DNA of 64,000 nt from Sinomonas atrocyanea (lineage in GTDB: Bacteria; Actinomycetota; Actinomycetes; Actinomycetales; Micrococcaceae). The notes under the pieces are model-generated. The model searched no databases. It saw only the letters and a list, made by a program, of their open reading frames with translations, and was not told the DNA's origin. The translations under genes were made by a program, and so were the position numbers. The stretch is from assembly GCF_030811715.1 (NCBI RefSeq), contig NZ_JAUSRH010000001.1, forward strand, positions 62,001-126,000. The letters are read 5' to 3'. Shown in pieces: positions 9,305-17,336 of the stretch (the stretch's first letter is position 1; every line of letters starts with the position of its first letter).

Positions 9305-9928
9305 ATGACCCAGATCAGCCCTGCCATCGCCGCCATCGTGCTGGAAGAGGGCGACCGCTTCGCGCTGCTCGCCGGGGGCGAGGAGCGCACCGGCACGGTG
9401 GCCGGAAGGACCGACACCGGATGCCTCCGCTTCACCGATGACGCCACCGGACGGACCGTCCTGGCGGACCTGTCCCACTGGGACGCGGTGCGGCTCGACA
9501 GCACGAGGCTCGCCCGGCGCCCCGACATCCGCCCCCACTGGCTCCGCGACGAGATCGCCGCGGACCCGGGCCTGCTCGGCCTCGGGGCGCTGCGGCACGC
9601 TCCCCTTTCCCCGAGGGGAATCCACAGCCTCATCCTCGACGATCCGGCCACGGGCATCCGGTACGCCGTCGACGTCCAGCATGGCTCCTGCGACGAGGAC
9701 CAGCTGGCGCGCTCATCTGCCGCCGCGCACGCCGAACAGCTCCGGAGCCCCCACACCACCGTGGTCCCTGTGGTCGTCGCCGAACGGATCCCCGCGCAGG
9801 TGCGGGCGAGGGTCGAGCTGGGCATCGAAGCGAGGGCCACCGCCGTGGGCCGCGGGATCAGCCTCGAGCTGGTCCCGGTCCCGAAGGACTGCCCCGAGCC
9901 GTTCGCCGGGCTCATCGGCGCCGCCTGA
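9305..9928 (+). CDS. Hypothetical protein next to fliA
   Basis: This 207-residue soluble protein is not recognised. There is no signal peptide or membrane helix. The N-terminal half contains short beta-rich segments (RFALLAGGEERTGTV, CLRFTDDATGRTVLADLSHWDAV) and the C-terminal half is an alternating charged/hydrophobic domain ending EPFAGLIGAA. ATG 9305 follows GAGGAG at about 10 nt; an ATG eight bases upstream runs into a stop after three codons. The gene is convergent to fliA, and its promoter region carries two GACATGTA boxes shared with fliA. It may therefore be co-regulated with the flagellum, but no function is proposed. Confidence 0.7.
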   Translation: MTQISPAIAAIVLEEGDRFALLAGGEERTGTVAGRTDTGCLRFTDDATGRTVLADLSHWDAVRLDSTRLARRPDIRPHWLRDEIAADPGLLGLGALRHAPLSPRGIHSLILDDPATGIRYAVDVQHGSCDEDQLARSSAAAHAEQLRSPHTTVVPVVVAERIPAQVRARVELGIEARATAVGRGISLELVPVPKDCPEPFAGLIGAA

Positions 9929-9943
9929 CCCCACCCCTGCCGA

Positions 9944-9964
9944 CCCAGAGGCCCTGCCTCTGGG
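9944..9964. terminator. Bidirectional hairpin between orf9305 and fliA
   Basis: A perfect 9-bp stem (CCCAGAGGC / GCCTCTGGG) with a 3-nt loop lies between two convergent stop codons. It lacks a long T-run but is ideally placed as a shared terminator. Confidence 0.6.
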
Positions 9965-9970
9965 GAGCCC

Positions 9971-10921
9971 CTACGACTCCGCGGCGAAGACGGCCGGGCC
10001 GGCGAACGCGCGGGCGGCCATGGAGGCGGCCTCGCGCCGGAGGCCGCCCCGGCGGATGCCGCTGGCCGCCGCCGCGAAGGCCTCGAGGTACGGCGCCATC
10101 CTTGCCGAACCGGCCGCCGGGGCCTCCAGCGCCCCCGGGCCCTCGGACGCAGCGAGTCCCTCGTGGTCGGAGAAGTGCCGCTCGAGCCCCTCGCGCAGGA
10201 GCCGCATCGCCTCGCTGCGCTGCTGCGACACCGCGGATGAGGTGATGCCGAGCTCCGCGGCGATGTCCTTGACGGCGCGGCCCTCGAGGTAGATGGCGGT
10301 GACGATGGAGCGCAGGCGCTCGGGAAGTGCCTGCACTGCGGCCCGGAGGTATCGGGTGCGCTCGGCGGCGAGCACCGCATCCTCGGGCGCGACCGCCTCG
10401 GCCACGAGCGCTTCCGCAGTGTCGTCGAGCGTTCCCACGGTGCGGGCGGCGTCGGCGAAGCTGTCGCGCACCTGCTCGCGCGTGAGGCCGAGGGCGGTGG
10501 CGAGCTCGTCCTCGGTGGGCTGCCGCCCGAGCCCTCCGGCGAGCGCCTCGGCGGTCGCCTGGACGGCCTTGATGCGCTTGCGCGTGCCGCGCCCTGCCCA
10601 GTCGAGCGAGCGGAGCTCGTCCGAGAGCGCCCCCGTGATGCGCCGCCGGGCGTACGCGCCGAAGGGGACGCCGGTGGAGGGGTCGTAGGAGTCTGCCGCG
10701 AGGACGAGGCCCAGGGCGCCGACGGAGGCCATGTCCTCCCGCGAGAGATGGGTGGCCCGCGCGCACAGGTCGGAGACCAGGTAGCCGACGAGCGGCAGAT
10801 TCTGCAGGACGAGGCTGTTGCGCTCTCCGATATCCACGTGCACCCCTGTGAGACCAAGCCAGCGTGAAGCCCGTGGAGGGACATCGACGACCCCAGCCGT
10901 CACCTCGTTGGACATGTACAT
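9971..10921 (-). CDS. fliA: RNA polymerase sigma factor, FliA/WhiG (sigma-28) type
   Basis: This is a 316-residue flagellar-type sigma factor. Region 2 runs from about residue 35 to 100 and ends with the FliA-family signature (PFGAYARRRITGALSDELRS followed by LDW). Region 3 contains QPTEDELATALGL, and region 4 (LPERLRSIVTAIYLEG ... ITSSAVSQQRSEA) is the -35-binding helix-turn-helix. A C-terminal extension of about 70 residues rich in Ala/Arg is unusual. ATG 10921 is preferred because AGGA lies 5 nt upstream; ATG 10915 is an alternative. Five promoters with sigma-28 spacing occur elsewhere in this locus. No FlgM-like anti-sigma factor was found in the window. Confidence 0.87.
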   Translation of the reverse strand: MYMSNEVTAGVVDVPPRASRWLGLTGVHVDIGERNSLVLQNLPLVGYLVSDLCARATHLSREDMASVGALGLVLAADSYDPSTGVPFGAYARRRITGALSDELRSLDWAGRGTRKRIKAVQATAEALAGGLGRQPTEDELATALGLTREQVRDSFADAARTVGTLDDTAEALVAEAVAPEDAVLAAERTRYLRAAVQALPERLRSIVTAIYLEGRAVKDIAAELGITSSAVSQQRSEAMRLLREGLERHFSDHEGLAASEGPGALEAPAAGSARMAPYLEAFAAAASGIRRGGLRREAASMAARAFAGPAVFAAES

Positions 10922-10950
10922 TCTTATCCTGACAACGTTGTACATGTCCA
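10909..10950. promoter_or_regulatory. Inverted repeat TGGACATGTACA / TGTACATGTCCA at the fliA start
   Basis: Two perfect 12-bp arms at 10909-10920 and 10939-10950 are separated by 18 bp, so the arm centres are 30 bp apart, close to three helical turns. The fliA start codon lies inside one arm. The other arm contains TGGACA (on the minus strand), 18 bp from TAAGAA, so the repeat would also cover a candidate promoter. This is consistent with an operator for a dimeric or tetrameric regulator. Confidence 0.65.
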
Positions 10951-10956
10951 TTCGTG

Positions 10957-10981
10957 GCGCGTGACACGCCGTGTCACGCGC
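10957..10981. promoter_or_regulatory. Hairpin between csrA and fliA
   Basis: An 11-bp perfect stem (GCGCGTGACAC / GTGTCACGCGC) with a 3-nt loop lies 26 bp downstream of the csrA stop. No T-tract follows it on the minus strand, so it may be a processing or stability element, a weak terminator, or part of the adjacent operator region. Confidence 0.5.
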
Positions 10982-11006
10982 GAAAAAGAGGGGTGCCGCG
11001 CCGGCC

Positions 11007-11267
11007 TCAGGCCTTCTCGCCGGGCAGCGCCGCGGGGGGCAGCGCCGCGGGGGGCAGCCCGCGCAGGACCTCCGCGGCGTCGGCGTGGGTCGCGGCGCGG
11101 TTCGCGTCCGCCACGGCCTCGAAGATCTCCTCGCGCTTGACCGTGAGGTGGCGCGGGGCCTCGATGCCGATGCGGATTCCCTCGCCGCCTCGGCTCTCGA
11201 GGAAGGTGATGACGATGTCCTCGCCGATCATGATCTTCTCACCGGGCTTGCGGGTCAGGACGAGCAT
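11007..11267 (-). CDS. csrA: Carbon storage regulator CsrA
   Basis: This is an RNA-binding translational regulator. The canonical CsrA core is intact: MLVLTRKPGEKIMIG, ITFLE and IRIGIEAP, followed by VKREEIFE. The length of 86 residues is longer than the usual 60-75 because of a C-terminal tail with the repeated peptide LPPAALPPAALPGEKA, encoded by two copies of a 15-bp unit. A Shine-Dalgarno GGAAGGGG precedes ATG 11267. It lies between the flhF-like gene and fliA. Together with FliW (40183) and a GGA-loop hairpin in the fliC leader, it probably represses flagellin translation, as in Bacillus. Confidence 0.95.
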   Translation of the reverse strand: MLVLTRKPGEKIMIGEDIVITFLESRGGEGIRIGIEAPRHLTVKREEIFEAVADANRAATHADAAEVLRGLPPAALPPAALPGEKA

Positions 11268-11304
11268 GGGTTCCCCTTCCGTGGGTGGCGGGCGCAGCCC
11301 GCCC

Positions 11305-12264
11305 TCAGAGCACCGTCCGTGGTGCTGGCGATCCGTCCACCCAGCCTAGGGGAATCCCCAGGCGGTTGACGGTGTGGGCGGTGCGGGTCTCCCCCGCGTC
11401 GAGGACCGCGAGCGCATCGACCGGCAGGGTGCCGCGCACCCGGTCGGTCCACTCCGCGGTGTCCTCCGGCTTGTGGCGGGCGTCCACCACGAGCCAGACC
11501 TGGTCTGCGGCGAGCTCGGCGGCGGCCTCGAGGTGCGGCAGCCCGTCGGCGACCCTGCCGAGCGAGCAGGCCACGAGCGCGGCCGTGCCCTCCTCGACGG
11601 CGGCGGCGCGGGCAGCGACGGCGTCCCACCGGCCGGTGAGGTGGGGACGGTCCGCGAGGCCGACGGCGCCCGCCCTGTACAGCGTCCACCTCGCCTCCGG
11701 CCCGGGGTGCTGCGCCGGCCCGGGGTGCTCCGCCGATGCTGCGTGCTCCGCCATCGTCTGGACGACGGCTTCGGCCGCTCCCCCGACGCCGAGGACCAGG
11801 ACGAGGTCGCCGGGCGCTGAGAGCGGCGCGGGGACGGCCCCGGCGTCGACCTCGCGGCGCAGCCGCTGCAGGAGGGCGTCGAAGTCGGTGGCCTCCGTCG
11901 AGACCGCGCGCCGCGGAGCGCCGGCCACCGCTTCCGTCGCGCCGGCCCCTGAGCGGCCTGCGTGCGGCGCGTGGCCCACGTGCAGGGCGTCCTCGGCGCT
12001 CTCGGCCTCCTCCAGGAGCGCCGCGATCCCGGTGCGGGCGGTGAGCACGTGCGGGACGGCGGGCGCGACCGCCGCGGCCGGCGCCTCGCCGTCGTCCGGG
12101 ACGTGCACGGTGACCTCGATGTGGCGGCGCCCGAGGAAGCCGCCGAGGCCGCCGTCGAGGACCCGCTCGGCGCGGACGATCCGCGCCGCGGCACCGTAGG
12201 TCTGGGCGGCCTCGCGGGCGAGGTCCTCGAGGGAGGCGCCCCTAAGCTGGAACTGCTGTGCCAA
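11305..12264 (-). CDS. FlhF-like protein with a degenerate nucleotide-binding site
   Basis: Position after flhA and the N-terminal pattern (FQLRGASLEDLAREA, then IVRAER, GGFLGRRHIEVTV) match FlhF, the SRP-type GTPase that positions flagella. The C-terminal stretch DALAVLDAGETRTAHTVNRL and GIPLGWVDG also fits the end of the FlhF G-domain. However, where the P-loop (GxTGxGKTT) should be, the protein reads LVLVLGVGGAAEAVVQ, and no DTAG-type box is seen. It is therefore probably a pseudo-GTPase scaffold. Start TTG 12264 overlaps the flhA end by 23 bp. No FlhG/MinD partner was found in the window. Confidence 0.65.
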   Translation of the reverse strand: MAQQFQLRGASLEDLAREAAQTYGAAARIVRAERVLDGGLGGFLGRRHIEVTVHVPDDGEAPAAAVAPAVPHVLTARTGIAALLEEAESAEDALHVGHAPHAGRSGAGATEAVAGAPRRAVSTEATDFDALLQRLRREVDAGAVPAPLSAPGDLVLVLGVGGAAEAVVQTMAEHAASAEHPGPAQHPGPEARWTLYRAGAVGLADRPHLTGRWDAVAARAAAVEEGTAALVACSLGRVADGLPHLEAAAELAADQVWLVVDARHKPEDTAEWTDRVRGTLPVDALAVLDAGETRTAHTVNRLGIPLGWVDGSPAPRTVL

Positions 12265-14278
12265 GGCGCACCACCCCGACGGTCTCGATGGCCAGCTCCG
12301 CGGAGGTCACCTCGGCATAGGAGAGGACCGGCACCCCTGCGGGCGGATGGGGCACGAGCCTGCGCAGCGCCGGCCGCAGCATCGGCGCGCACACGAGCAC
12401 TGCGGCCTTGCCCGCCGACTCGGCCGCGGCCACCGCGGAGCTGAGCGAGGTCAGGATGGCATCGAGCTTCGACGGGTCCATGACGAGCTGGGTCCCGGTC
12501 TCCCCCGGGCGCAGGTCCTGGACGAGGGTCTGCTCGAGCACCGGCTCCACAGTGATGACGGACAGGCGGCCGTTCTCGGCGAACCGCGCGACGAGAGCCG
12601 GCCCGAGCGCGAGCCGTGCGGCCTCGATGAGGCCCTCCGGGTCCGCGGAGGCCTTGGCCCGCAGCGCGAGGGCCTCGTAGATGCGGGTGAGGTCGTTGAT
12701 GGGCACCTGTTCGGACAGCAGCCCCTGGAGCACGCGGTGGATCTCGGCGAGGGTCAGCAGCGCCGGGGTGAGCTCCTCGACCGCCGCCGGGCTCGCGGCC
12801 CGCACCCCTTCGGTGAGCACCCGGACGTCCTCGCGGGAGAGGAGGCGGGCGGCGCTGGCGGTCACGATCGAGGACAGGTGCGTGACGAGCACGCTCACGC
12901 GGTCGATCACGGTGGCCCCGGTCATCTCGGCGCTGTGCCGCATCTCGGCGGGGATCCACTTGCCGGCGAGGCCGAAGACGGGCTCGACGATCGCCGTGCC
13001 GGGCAGCGCGTCGAGGAAGTCGCCGAGCGCGAGGAGCCTGCCGGCGGGGGCGGTGCCGCGCCCGGCCTCGACGCCGGCGACGCGGATCGCGTACGTGGCA
13101 GGCGGCAGCTCCACGCTGTCGCGGGTGCGCACGGCGGGGATGACGACGCCGAGGTCCATGGCGACCTTGTGCCGCAGCGCCTTGACCCGGGCCAGGAGGT
13201 CGTCCGGCGAGCCGCCCACGAGGTCCACGAGGTCGGGGGCGAGCAGGATCTCGAGCGGGTGGACCCGCATCTGCTCGATCAGCAGCTGGTTCGCGTCCGG
13301 CTCCGGCGCGGCGTCCGCGGAGGCGGCGGCAGCAGCGGCGTCGTCCGCGGGCTTCACGCGGCGCGAGGCGAGGACGAGGACGGCGCCGACCCCGAGGAAG
13401 GGCAGCGGCGGCATGCCCGGGATGAGCGCCATCACCACGGCGGCGCAGCCGGCGATGAGGAGCGCGTTGCGGGACTGGGAGAGCTGCTTCGACGCGGCCT
13501 GGCCGAGGTCCGCCTCGGCGTTGGAGCGGGTGACGATCATGCCGGTGGAGACGGCCATGAGCAGCGCGGGGATCTGGGTGACGAGCCCGTCGCCCATCGT
13601 CAGGAGGCTGTAGGTGCCCACGGCGTCGCCGAGGGAGAGGCCGCGCTGGGCCATGCCCACCCCGATGCCGCCCACGATGTTCACCACGATGATCACGATC
13701 CCGGCGATCGCGTCTCCCTTGACGAACTTCGAGGCGCCGTCCATGGCTCCGTAGAAGTCGGCCTCTGCGGAGACCTCCGCGCGCCGCTGCCGGGCCACCA
13801 CGTCGGTGATGAGCCCCGCGTTGAGGTCGGCGTCGATGGCCATCTGCTTGCCCGGCATGGCGTCGAGGGTGAACCGGGCCCCGACTTCGGCGACGCGCTC
13901 GGCGCCCTTGGTGACCACGACGAACTGGATCACCACGAGGATCACGAACACGACCGCGCCGATGATGAGGGACCCGCCCACGGTGACCTTGCCGAACGCG
14001 GCGATGACCTGGCCCGCGAAGCCCTGCCCGAGCACGAGGCGGGTGGAGGCGACATTGAGGCCGAGCCGGAACAGGGTCGCGACGAGCAGCAGGGACGGGA
14101 ACACGGAGAAGTCGAGCGGCTTCTTGACGAACATGCTCGTCAGCAGGATCACCAGCGCGAGCAGGATGTTGCACACGATCAGGACGTCGAGCAGCGGCGC
14201 CGGCACGGGCACCACGAGGAGCAGGACGATGCCGACGATCCCGATCGGCACGGCGAGCCGGGAGAGGGTGCGGTTCAC
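12242..14278 (-). CDS. flhA: Flagellar type III export protein FlhA
   Basis: This 678-residue inner-membrane export-gate subunit has eight N-terminal hydrophobic segments (to about residue 310). The conserved FHIPEP-like region contains PSLLLVATLFRLGLNVASTR, DAMPGKQMAIDADLNAG and GAMDGASKFVKGDA, followed by a large cytosolic domain that docks chaperone-substrate complexes. The length is standard. The start overlaps the flhB stop (ATGA), so expression is coupled within the fliM-to-flhA operon. Confidence 0.97.
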   Translation of the reverse strand: MNRTLSRLAVPIGIVGIVLLLVVPVPAPLLDVLIVCNILLALVILLTSMFVKKPLDFSVFPSLLLVATLFRLGLNVASTRLVLGQGFAGQVIAAFGKVTVGGSLIIGAVVFVILVVIQFVVVTKGAERVAEVGARFTLDAMPGKQMAIDADLNAGLITDVVARQRRAEVSAEADFYGAMDGASKFVKGDAIAGIVIIVVNIVGGIGVGMAQRGLSLGDAVGTYSLLTMGDGLVTQIPALLMAVSTGMIVTRSNAEADLGQAASKQLSQSRNALLIAGCAAVVMALIPGMPPLPFLGVGAVLVLASRRVKPADDAAAAAASADAAPEPDANQLLIEQMRVHPLEILLAPDLVDLVGGSPDDLLARVKALRHKVAMDLGVVIPAVRTRDSVELPPATYAIRVAGVEAGRGTAPAGRLLALGDFLDALPGTAIVEPVFGLAGKWIPAEMRHSAEMTGATVIDRVSVLVTHLSSIVTASAARLLSREDVRVLTEGVRAASPAAVEELTPALLTLAEIHRVLQGLLSEQVPINDLTRIYEALALRAKASADPEGLIEAARLALGPALVARFAENGRLSVITVEPVLEQTLVQDLRPGETGTQLVMDPSKLDAILTSLSSAVAAAESAGKAAVLVCAPMLRPALRRLVPHPPAGVPVLSYAEVTSAELAIETVGVVRLGTAVPA

Positions 14279-15423
14279 AGCGGGGCTCCTCGGGACGGGT
14301 CAGGGAGGGCGGGCAGCTTCGGGCGGGCCGTGCGCGCGAGCGCCGGCCGCTGCGGGACGGTGTGCACGCCGGCCGCGGCGCCGCGGCCCTTGAGGGCCAT
14401 GACGAACGCGAGGACGCCGGCCACGGCGGTGTAGAACTCGAGCGGGATCTCCTGCCCGAGGTCGCACGCGCCGTGCAGGGCCCGCGCGAGCGGGACATCG
14501 CGGACCATGGGCACGCGCTCCTTCTCGGCCTCCTCGCGGATGCGGGCGGCGACGGTTCCGGCGCCCTTGGCGACGATGCGCGGGGCGGACTTGCCGGGGT
14601 CGTAGCGCAGGGCCACGGCCACGTGGGTCGGGTTGACGAGGACGACGTCGGCACTCGCCACCGCGGCGATCATCCGGTTGCGGGACATCGCCAGCTGCCG
14701 GGAGCGGCGCTGGGAGCGCACGAGCGGGTCGCCTTCGCTCGTCTTGGCCTCCTCCTTGACCTCCCGCTTGGTCATGCGCGTCTTGGTGCGGTTGCGCCGC
14801 ATCACGACGGCGACGTCCGCGATGGCGAGCAGCACGCCGGCGGCGACGGCGAACTGCAGCAGGGACGCGGCGCCGCTGCCCGCCTCCGCCAGCAGGCCCG
14901 AGACGGGCAGCCCGCCGGCCGAGAGCAGGACCGGCACGAGCCCCTGGACCACGTTCCACAGCACGAGCCCCACCACGGCCGTCTTCGCGAGCGACTTCAC
15001 GCCGCCCCAGAGGGCCTGGACGCCGAACATGCGCTTGAGCCCCTGGGCGGCGTTGAAGTTCTCGAACGAGGCCTTGAACCGCTTCACGTGCACGCCGCCC
15101 TGCAGGGCCGAGCCGGCGAGCACCGCGGCGAAGACGGCCGCGACGAGCGGCCCGACGGTGCCGGCGAGGGAGCCGAACCCGTCGGCGAGCGCCGCGAGGG
15201 CCTTGGCCGGGTCGGGGCTCGCCGCGACGGAGGCGGCCGTGAACAGCTGGGCGGCCCCCGCGTCCGCGGCGCGGGAGACCGTGGAGGGCAGCATGATGGC
15301 GCCGACGCCGACGGCGAGCCACGCGGTGAGGTCCTGCGAGCGCGAGAGCTGGCCCTTGGACCGGACTTCGCGCAGGCGCTTGTCGGTGGCCTTTTCGGTG
15401 CGCTCCTGGGAGTCCGCCATCAC
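14275..15423 (-). CDS. flhB: Flagellar type III export protein FlhB
   Basis: This is the 382-residue export substrate-switch protein. It has an N-terminal EKATDKRLREVRSKGQ motif, four hydrophobic helices and a cytoplasmic domain. The autocleavage motif NPTH is present (VVLVNPTHVAVALRYD). A Pro/Ala/Arg-rich C-terminal tail follows. It sits between fliR and flhA, with 4-bp overlaps on both sides. Confidence 0.97.
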   Translation of the reverse strand: MMADSQERTEKATDKRLREVRSKGQLSRSQDLTAWLAVGVGAIMLPSTVSRAADAGAAQLFTAASVAASPDPAKALAALADGFGSLAGTVGPLVAAVFAAVLAGSALQGGVHVKRFKASFENFNAAQGLKRMFGVQALWGGVKSLAKTAVVGLVLWNVVQGLVPVLLSAGGLPVSGLLAEAGSGAASLLQFAVAAGVLLAIADVAVVMRRNRTKTRMTKREVKEEAKTSEGDPLVRSQRRSRQLAMSRNRMIAAVASADVVLVNPTHVAVALRYDPGKSAPRIVAKGAGTVAARIREEAEKERVPMVRDVPLARALHGACDLGQEIPLEFYTAVAGVLAFVMALKGRGAAAGVHTVPQRPALARTARPKLPALPDPSRGAPL

Positions 15424-16178
15424 CTCACCCCCATCAGGAGGGAGGCTGCCTGCTGGGCGAGCGCGGCGACGACGCGGGGCAGGGCGAGGAACATGACGCC
15501 GGCCAGGCCGAGCGTGATGAGGACCTTGAGCGGGAAGCCCATCTGGAACGCGTTGAGCGCGGGCGCCACGCGGGTGAGGAGGCCGAGCCCCACGTCGGCC
15601 AGGAAGAGGACGGCCATGAGCGGCCCGGCGATCTGGACTGCGGAGACGAACATGCCGGTCGCGGCCGTCGCCATCGCCGCCACGGGCTTGGCCAGGTCCA
15701 GGCCCCCGCCGAGGGGGATGGCCGTGACGCTGCCGGTCAAACCCGCGAGGACCACCTGGTAGCCGTCCGAGGAGAAGAGCAGGGCCAGGGCCGCCATCTG
15801 CACGAGCCGGGTGAACTGCGCCCCGTTGACCATGCTCTGCGGGTCATACCCCTGCGCGAGCTGGAACCCGCCGGAGAGGTCGATGAGGGAGCCGGCGGCC
15901 TGGAGGGCGGCGAACACGAGGTAGACGAGGAAGCCGAGGGCGAGGCCTGTGACGAGTTCGAGGACGAGCCCGGTGACGAAGCCGGCCGTGTCGAGGGGCT
16001 GCCGCCCGGCGGCCGCGCGGGAGGACACGGCGAGCCCGAGCCCGACGCCGAGCATGGCCTTGATCCGGGCCGGGAACGCATTGTGGGAGAACGGGGGCGC
16101 GATGAAGAGGAACGCCGTCATGCGGACCGCGGCGAGCATGACCGCCTCGATCCAGCCCTGGTCGATGGGGATGTCCAT
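15420..16178 (-). CDS. fliR: Flagellar type III export protein FliR
   Basis: This is a 252-residue membrane protein of the FliP-FliQ-FliR export gate. Six hydrophobic segments, AFLFIAPPFSHNAFPARIKA near the N-terminus and LLTRVAPALNAFQMGFPLKV near the C-terminus are typical of FliR. It overlaps flhB by 4 bp and follows fliQ by 7 bp. Confidence 0.96.
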   Translation of the reverse strand: MDIPIDQGWIEAVMLAAVRMTAFLFIAPPFSHNAFPARIKAMLGVGLGLAVSSRAAAGRQPLDTAGFVTGLVLELVTGLALGFLVYLVFAALQAAGSLIDLSGGFQLAQGYDPQSMVNGAQFTRLVQMAALALLFSSDGYQVVLAGLTGSVTAIPLGGGLDLAKPVAAMATAATGMFVSAVQIAGPLMAVLFLADVGLGLLTRVAPALNAFQMGFPLKVLITLGLAGVMFLALPRVVAALAQQAASLLMGVR

Positions 16179-16185
16179 GCGGCCC

Positions 16186-16461
16186 TCACGCCGATCCGAG
16201 GAGGGAGGGCAGCCGGGCGAAGAGGTCGTTGGTGAAGGAGACCATCTCGGTGATCATCCAGTGCCCGCAGACCACGAGGGCCACGGCGACGGCGAGCGCC
16301 TTGGGCACGAAGGAGAGGGTGGCCTCCTGCAGCTGGGTGATGGACTGGACGAGGGAGACCGCGAGCCCGACCACAAGGGCCGTGACGAGGACGGGCGCGG
16401 AGAGCTTGGCCGCGGCGATGAGGCCCTGCAGGAGGATGTCGAGGACGGCGGAGGTGTTCAC
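16186..16461 (-). CDS. fliQ: Flagellar type III export protein FliQ
   Basis: This 91-residue protein has two membrane helices around a short cytoplasmic loop. The segments VLDILLQGLIAAAKLSAPVL and VGLAVSLVQSITQLQEATLS match FliQ. The start is GTG 16461, which overlaps the fliP stop (GTGA); this choice gives the family's usual length. Confidence 0.95.
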   Translation of the reverse strand: MNTSAVLDILLQGLIAAAKLSAPVLVTALVVGLAVSLVQSITQLQEATLSFVPKALAVAVALVVCGHWMITEMVSFTNDLFARLPSLLGSA

Positions 16462-17336
16462 GAGGGGCCGCCGTGGTAGCTCTGGATGAGCGAGGTGATG
16501 ATGAGTCCCCACCCGTCCACGAGGATGAAGAGCAGGATCTTGAACGGCAGCGAGATCATCACCGGCGGGAGCATCATCATGCCCATCGACATGAGCGCGG
16601 CGGAGACCACGAGGTCGATGATGAGGAACGGGATGAAGATGACGAACCCGATGATGAACGCCGAGCGCAGCTCCGAGATCATGAACGCGGGGATCAGCGT
16701 CTGCAGCGGGGTGGCCGCGGGCGTGGCGGGGTTCTCGAGCCCGGCCGCCCGGGTCATGAGGGCGATGTCCTCCTGGCGGGTGTGCGCGGCCATGAACTTC
16801 GACAGCGGGCCGCTCGCCGCCGTGAATGCGTGGCCGAAGTCGAGGTGGCCGCCGAGGTAGGGCTGGACGGCGAGGTTGTTGATGTCGCTCACCACCGGCC
16901 ACATGATGAACAGGGACAGGAACAGGGCCAGGCCCGCGAGGACCTGGTTGGGCGGCACGGAGGCGAGCCCGAGCGCGTTCCGGGTCATCGCCAGGACCAC
17001 GAAGATCTTGGTGAACGAGGACATCATGAGCAGCAGCGCGGGCGCGACCGAGAGCAGCGTGATGCCGATGAGGGTCACGACCGCGGAGGACGGCGCGTTG
17101 TCCGGGGTGTTGATCTGCAGGGTCAGGCCCCCGGTGCCGCCCGGCGCGGCGGGGGCGGTCGGGTCGCCGGGGCCGGCCGGCCCGGCGGGCTCGAGCGGCA
17201 GTCCTGCGGCGTGGGCCGCCGCGGCGGCGGCGAGCAGGAGCGCGATCGCGGCGAGGGCCGCGACGGCGAGGAGCACGACGGCGCGGGGCGCCCACGCGGG
17301 CACCCGCACCCTCCGCGCGTCCACGGCGAGGGTCAC
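16458..17336 (-). CDS. fliP: Flagellar type III export protein FliP
   Basis: This is a 292-residue export-gate subunit. An N-terminal signal/hydrophobic stretch and a Pro/Gly-rich linker precede the conserved domain with SFTKIFVVLAMTRNALG, LALFLSLFIMWPV and FKILLFILVDGWGLI. GTG 17336 is used because it overlaps the fliO stop and keeps the signal-like segment (residues about 12-40); FliP of other bacteria also has a cleaved signal peptide. Confidence 0.96.
   Translation of the reverse strand: MTLAVDARRVRVPAWAPRAVVLLAVAALAAIALLLAAAAAAHAAGLPLEPAGPAGPGDPTAPAAPGGTGGLTLQINTPDNAPSSAVVTLIGITLLSVAPALLLMMSSFTKIFVVLAMTRNALGLASVPPNQVLAGLALFLSLFIMWPVVSDINNLAVQPYLGGHLDFGHAFTAASGPLSKFMAAHTRQEDIALMTRAAGLENPATPAATPLQTLIPAFMISELRSAFIIGFVIFIPFLIIDLVVSAALMSMGMMMLPPVMISLPFKILLFILVDGWGLIITSLIQSYHGGPS

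Noticed and set aside
12347-14434. Very long opposite-strand frame over flhA
   Set aside because: The composition (His/Gly/Asp/Arg-rich, no domain) is a reverse-strand artefact; FlhA is unmistakable in the other strand.
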